A stretch of DNA of 33,728 nucleotides from an uncultured Collinsella sp. (lineage in GTDB: Bacteria; Actinomycetota; Coriobacteriia; Coriobacteriales; Coriobacteriaceae). The stretch is taken from the NCBI GenBank assembly GCA_900751755.1, contig CAADSP010000064.1, forward strand, positions 1-33,728. The letters are read 5' to 3'. Shown here in pieces: positions 30,351 through 33,728 of the stretch. Numbering within the stretch: the first letter of the stretch is position 1; the number at the start of each line of letters is the position of its first letter. Both the position numbers and the translations under genes were made by a program. The notes under the pieces are model-generated. The model was not told the DNA's origin and did not search any database. It saw only the letters and a list, made by a program, of their open reading frames with translations.

Positions 30351-32696
30351 ATGGAAACGCTTGAGCGCAACGAGTGGGCAGACGTTGCCCAACTGGTCGA
30401 GATCACGAGCGATGCTGTCATCATCTGTGAGCTCGACGGAACCATTCTGCATGTGAATAATCGTTTGCTCGACCTGATGTGCGAGGAACGCGCTGACGTC
30501 ATCGGCGGTGATGTCAAAGACGTTCTGTACTCGTCGGCTTTTGAACGCGCGACAGAGCATCGGCTTCCTTTTGAGACCAATGGAACAAAGAGCGAGTTGA
30601 TGCTCAAGTTAAGTGACGGATCGTTTATTCCCGTCCTGGTTTGTGCCGGCTCGGTTACGCCGCCTCGAATCTTTGGCCGCCGTGCGCCGCGCGTTCTGGT
30701 GGCACTCCATAGCATCGAAGAACAGTATTCGCACGACCGTCAGCTCAAGCGTGCGCTTTCGGAGCTTAGAGTGGCGAATAAGCGCCTTTCGGGCACTTTG
30801 TCGGTCATTATGAGCACGGTGGGCTCCGATGAGCTGCCCAGTTTGTTAGATACCGTTTTGAACCAGCTTGTAGGAACGCTCGATGCTTCGGGTGCCGCTA
30901 TCTATTTTTCTGAGAGCGGCGGCTTTAAGCTCCGCGGTGTTTCCAAGGAGCTGCACGACAGCTACCTGCCCGAGTTTTTGCCATATGGCGCTGGCATTCC
31001 GACATATGTTCTTCGCGAGTCGCGCGCCTGTCGCTTGTCGATTCAACAGGACCTTGAGGGTGATAGGGCCGCCTCCGGTATGTTCATGGACCTGGACAAT
31101 CGTTCTAAGCACCTGCTGCGCGTGCAGGATATGCCTCCGTACCGCAGCGAAATCTGTCTTCCCGTGTTTTACGGTACGCAGATCCTTGGCGTGCTGGAAG
31201 TTGGCTGGAAGCGTCCTCAGGCACCGCTCGCCTATGACGTTAACGTGCTCGAGGTCATTTGCGATTACCTGTCTATCCAGCTGGTCGGCATGGCATCGAG
31301 CCTTCGCTCTCGTCGCACGGCCGAGCTTGGCCGCTCGCTCAATGTCTTACGTGATGAGTTGTTTACCTTTCTAGACGATTCCGCCGCGGCTACCCAGGCG
31401 GTATCGTCCGAGATCTGCAATATGCTCAACTGCCATTTTTGCCCTGTTGAGTATGACGCCAGTCTGGACTCCTATGTCATAGATTTTGAAGGCGGCAGTC
31501 GCGTTGCTTTGCCGGACGATCCCGAGAAGCTTTTCTTTTCCACGACGGCGCCAGCGGCACGTCTGGGGGCTGGCCCTGATGGCTTTGAGGCATCTGTTTT
31601 GGGCGGCACGAGTGCCGAGGATCTTAAACACGTCCGTATAACTCGCGTTGACGAATCGATGCCTATGGGAGGCTGGCTTAGGGCGCATGGTCTGCCTTGC
31701 CAGGGTCTCTACGTCGACACCGGCATCGAGGCGGGGCGCCCGCGCTCTGAGGGTGATGGCAAGCACAGCAACGACGCGATCGTTCCTGCTTCTGTTGCGA
31801 AAGGCCCGACGACGCGCGCGCTTCTGCTTCGTGACGGTAGTCAAGAGCCGATTGATGACCTTGAATATGACTACTTGGTGCACTTGGCGCATGACTTTGA
31901 ACTGATCTACGAGGGCGAATCTCAAAAGCGCGAGGAGCGCCATATCGCTCAGACCCTCCAGATTGGCATGAGAAATTCGCTTGGTGACGTTCCGGGTATC
32001 GCGACCGATTCGGTATACCTTTCGGCAACGAATTCGGCGTTGGTCGGCGGCGACTTCTATACTCTTGTCCGTCTTCCCGACGATTGCGCCGTTATGATTT
32101 TGGGCGATGTATCCGGCAAAGGAATCGAGGCGGCGTCGATGTCAGCGCTCGTCAAGACGGCGCTGACGGCCTATGCCTGGGAGGGTGCTGGGCCCGCCCG
32201 TATGGCCCGCTCGCTCAATAGCATGCTCATGGGCTTTTCGAGGGTCGAGACGTTCGTGACGGCGTTTATCGCCAAGATTGATCTTAAAGCGGGTCGCGCT
32301 ACCTACTGCTCTGCGGGACATCCTCCCACTATGGTCATTAGACCGTCGTCGACGCCGCTTGGCGGCGGAGAAACCCGAGGGGGAGAAGTGGAGCTCCTTG
32401 GGTGCCAATCGGGCGTGATCGGTGCCTTTGAGAGCATGGTGTACGAGACAGGCGTGTTTACGTTCGCTCCTGGTGACATGCTATTCATGTATACCGACGG
32501 AGCAATCGAAGCACGTGATCGCTCGGGTGCTTTCTTTGGCGAGCAGCGCCTTCGTGACCTTTTGCTCTCTGTCTCGGGTGAGGGTGTATCGGGAATCTGC
32601 GGTAAGGTCTTGGGAGAGCTTGACCGCTTTACCGAGTCGGCGCTGGACGATGACATTGCGCTGGTTTCCCTTGAGTTTTTACGGGGTCGATCGTAG
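30351..32696 (+). CDS. PAS/GAF-domain PP2C-type phosphatase (RsbU/RsbP-like)
   Basis: A 781-residue cytoplasmic sensor-phosphatase expected to dephosphorylate a STAS-domain antagonist. Order: PAS domain (about 10-122, with AVIICELDGTILHVNNRLL), a short coiled-coil (about 127-150), a GAF domain (about 158-315), a second GAF-like, poorly conserved segment (about 325-525) and a SpoIIE-type PP2C domain (about 530-778). The metal-binding aspartates are present: D568 in GGDFY, D586 in GDVSGKG, D716 in YTDGAIEARD and D768 in DDDIALVSL. No membrane segment. The ATG at 30351 gives the natural N-terminus; its ribosome-binding site (GGTGGGG) is only fair. A STAS-HATPase protein is encoded 81 nt downstream and is the obvious partner. 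The signal sensed is unknown. Confidence 0.9.
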   Translation: METLERNEWADVAQLVEITSDAVIICELDGTILHVNNRLLDLMCEERADVIGGDVKDVLYSSAFERATEHRLPFETNGTKSELMLKLSDGSFIPVLVCAGSVTPPRIFGRRAPRVLVALHSIEEQYSHDRQLKRALSELRVANKRLSGTLSVIMSTVGSDELPSLLDTVLNQLVGTLDASGAAIYFSESGGFKLRGVSKELHDSYLPEFLPYGAGIPTYVLRESRACRLSIQQDLEGDRAASGMFMDLDNRSKHLLRVQDMPPYRSEICLPVFYGTQILGVLEVGWKRPQAPLAYDVNVLEVICDYLSIQLVGMASSLRSRRTAELGRSLNVLRDELFTFLDDSAAATQAVSSEICNMLNCHFCPVEYDASLDSYVIDFEGGSRVALPDDPEKLFFSTTAPAARLGAGPDGFEASVLGGTSAEDLKHVRITRVDESMPMGGWLRAHGLPCQGLYVDTGIEAGRPRSEGDGKHSNDAIVPASVAKGPTTRALLLRDGSQEPIDDLEYDYLVHLAHDFELIYEGESQKREERHIAQTLQIGMRNSLGDVPGIATDSVYLSATNSALVGGDFYTLVRLPDDCAVMILGDVSGKGIEAASMSALVKTALTAYAWEGAGPARMARSLNSMLMGFSRVETFVTAFIAKIDLKAGRATYCSAGHPPTMVIRPSSTPLGGGETRGGEVELLGCQSGVIGAFESMVYETGVFTFAPGDMLFMYTDGAIEARDRSGAFFGEQRLRDLLLSVSGEGVSGICGKVLGELDRFTESALDDDIALVSLEFLRGRS

Positions 32697-32777
32697 ACCG
32701 CGATACTTGACGGGCAAAATCTGCGCAGCTGCAGATATGTATGCATCGAGCGAGCTCTTTTGGGGAACCATGGTCGT

Positions 32778-33524
32778 ATGAATGAGTGGAATGACATAGC
32801 GGTTTTGACGCCACCGGGTGATGTCGACATCGCCTCGGTGTCCGTGCTGCGTCCACGGTTGGATAATCTGATCGACCGGGGCGTGCGTCGCGTTGTCATC
32901 AATTGCCAGGCCGTGGGCTTTATCGACTCGACGGGTTTGGCGTTTTTGCTTACACGTGCCAGAGAGCTCATGAGGCGAGAGGGCCTGCTTTCGCTCGTTA
33001 ACGCCTCCGATGAGGTCATTCGCTTTTTGGAGATTGCCCGACTTGTCGACATCCTTCATGTTGCGGGTCCGGCGCGTGAGTCGATTCCCGCTATTCCGGT
33101 GGGAGAGTTGCCACGATGGAGCAAGAGCGTCGAGGTCCGACAGGGTATCGAGAATCTTCCATACTATCGACATCGCATCGCCGAACTCCTTGAATCGCTT
33201 CCGTTGCGCCGCGACGAGCGCTACGATGTCGCGTTGGCGTCGGGGGAGGCGCTGGGTAATGCCTATGACCATGCGGGCGGTATCGGGTGCGTCCTGACGG
33301 TTCAGGCCTATGGCGATCGCGTTGTGGTTGAGGTGCTTGATCGGGGTGCCGGCTATTCTATCGATGGAGCGAGCGAACCGGTCGCATCTGAGGAACGCGG
33401 CCGTGGTATCAAGCTTATGCGTATGCTTGTCGATAACGTGGAGGTTGCTCGTCGTACAGACGGCACCGGCACGCGCGTGCAGATGGTGAAGCTATTTAGC
33501 GGAGCACTGGAATCGCGTGCCTAG
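32778..33524 (+). CDS. STAS-HATPase fusion: anti-anti-sigma and anti-sigma-type kinase in one chain
   Basis: A 248-residue protein. Residues 1-100 are an SpoIIAA/RsbV-type STAS domain (GDVDIASVSVLRPRLDN near 14-30, and the phospho-acceptor serine S51 in FIDSTGLAFLL). Residues 115-240 are an RsbW/SpoIIAB-type GHKL ATPase: N-box EALGNAYDHA (E157, N161), G1 LDRGAGY (D188), G2 RGRGIKLM and final strand GTRVQMVKL. Normally these are two separate proteins that bind each other; here they are fused, next to a PP2C phosphatase that could reset S51. No sigma factor gene is nearby, so the target may be encoded elsewhere or be something other than a sigma factor. The ATG at 32778 is the likely start; an in-frame TTG at 32760 is possible, and the ribosome-binding site (TGGGGA at 11 nt) is weak. 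Confidence 0.88.
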   Translation: MNEWNDIAVLTPPGDVDIASVSVLRPRLDNLIDRGVRRVVINCQAVGFIDSTGLAFLLTRARELMRREGLLSLVNASDEVIRFLEIARLVDILHVAGPARESIPAIPVGELPRWSKSVEVRQGIENLPYYRHRIAELLESLPLRRDERYDVALASGEALGNAYDHAGGIGCVLTVQAYGDRVVVEVLDRGAGYSIDGASEPVASEERGRGIKLMRMLVDNVEVARRTDGTGTRVQMVKLFSGALESRA

Positions 33525-33569
33525 CCAATCGCTTTAGCGCGTTTAGCCACCAAGAACACGCGGCCGGCA

Positions 33570-33617
33570 ACTTTTTTGAAAAAAGTACTTGCGTCTTTTG
33601 GATAACTCGCGTAAATT
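33570..33617 (+). promoter_or_regulatory. Promoter of tRNA-Gly with the same A-tract palindrome
   Basis: TTGCGT (33589-33594) and TAAATT (33612-33617) are separated by 17 nt. ACTTTTTT-G-AAAAAAGT (33570-33586) ends 2 nt before the -35, as at tRNA-Leu. Outside this element and the -35 start the two upstream regions are not alike. Confidence 0.75.
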
Positions 33618-33629
33618 AATAACCCGCAA

Positions 33630-33705
33630 GCGGACATGGCTCAGTTGGTAGAGCACAACCTTGCCAAGGTTGGGGTCGCGGGTTCGAGCCCCGTTGTCCG
33701 CTCCA
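33630..33705 (+). tRNA. tRNA-Gly (anticodon GCC)
   Basis: A 76-nt tRNA with encoded CCA. Acceptor GCGGACA pairs with TGTCCGC, discriminator T, then CCA. D arm GCTCAGTTGGTAGAGC, anticodon stem CAACC/GGTTG with loop TTGCCAA, anticodon GCC, T arm GCGGGTTCGAGCCCCGT. It reads GGC/GGU. Confidence 0.98.
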
Positions 33706-33728
33706 TTGCATTTCCGGACCGTTTAGGC

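Overview
The window reads as chromosomal DNA of a GC-rich Gram-positive of the class Coriobacteriia, most likely Collinsella or a close relative. This is inferred from the gene set: a WhiA homologue, an actinobacterial-type RapZ P-loop with Arg in place of Lys, PP2C/STAS/HATPase switch proteins, tRNAs with encoded CCA, and lipoproteins with Arg-Arg signal peptides. I could not run a database search. All genes found are on the + strand. No rRNA, CRISPR array, transposase or phage gene was seen.

Layout. (1) 1-5405, housekeeping: the 3' end of uvrA, ybaK, murJ and uvrC. (2) 5406-16211, a sialic-acid uptake and catabolism locus. A 365-base leader can fold into a three-way-junction RNA. It precedes a lipoprotein binding protein, a permease, a permease-ATPase fusion and an ATPase (a dipeptide-family transporter with the architecture recalled for SatABCD/SiaEFGI). 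Then come a CE7 esterase, an overlapping second CE7-like protein without its catalytic serine, an N-acetylneuraminate lyase-type aldolase, a ROK kinase and NanE. Together these would import sialic acid, remove O-acetyl groups, cleave it to ManNAc and pyruvate, phosphorylate ManNAc and epimerise it to GlcNAc-6-P. Most junctions carry a GC-rich hairpin without a U-tract, and a real terminator closes the unit. (3) 16232-18088: rapZ and whiA, without the yvcK gene often found between them. (4) 18282-23370, glycolysis and secretion: gap, pgk, tpiA, gpmI, secG, preceded by a LacI/CcpA-type operator candidate. (5) 23665-29608: a complete oligopeptide transporter, oppABCDF. (6) 29609-30201: a 593-base non-coding region with two related nested palindromes. 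(7) 30202-33705: tRNA-Leu(GAG), a PAS/GAF/PP2C phosphatase, a STAS-HATPase fusion protein and tRNA-Gly(GCC).

The strongest candidates for something undescribed are the two 125-127 bp nested palindromes (conserved single-stranded spacers, diverged but still fully paired stems), the three-way-junction leader of the sialic-acid locus, the catalytically dead CE7 partner, the fused anti-anti-sigma/anti-sigma-type switch protein, and an identical A-tract palindrome placed at the -35 of both tRNA promoters.
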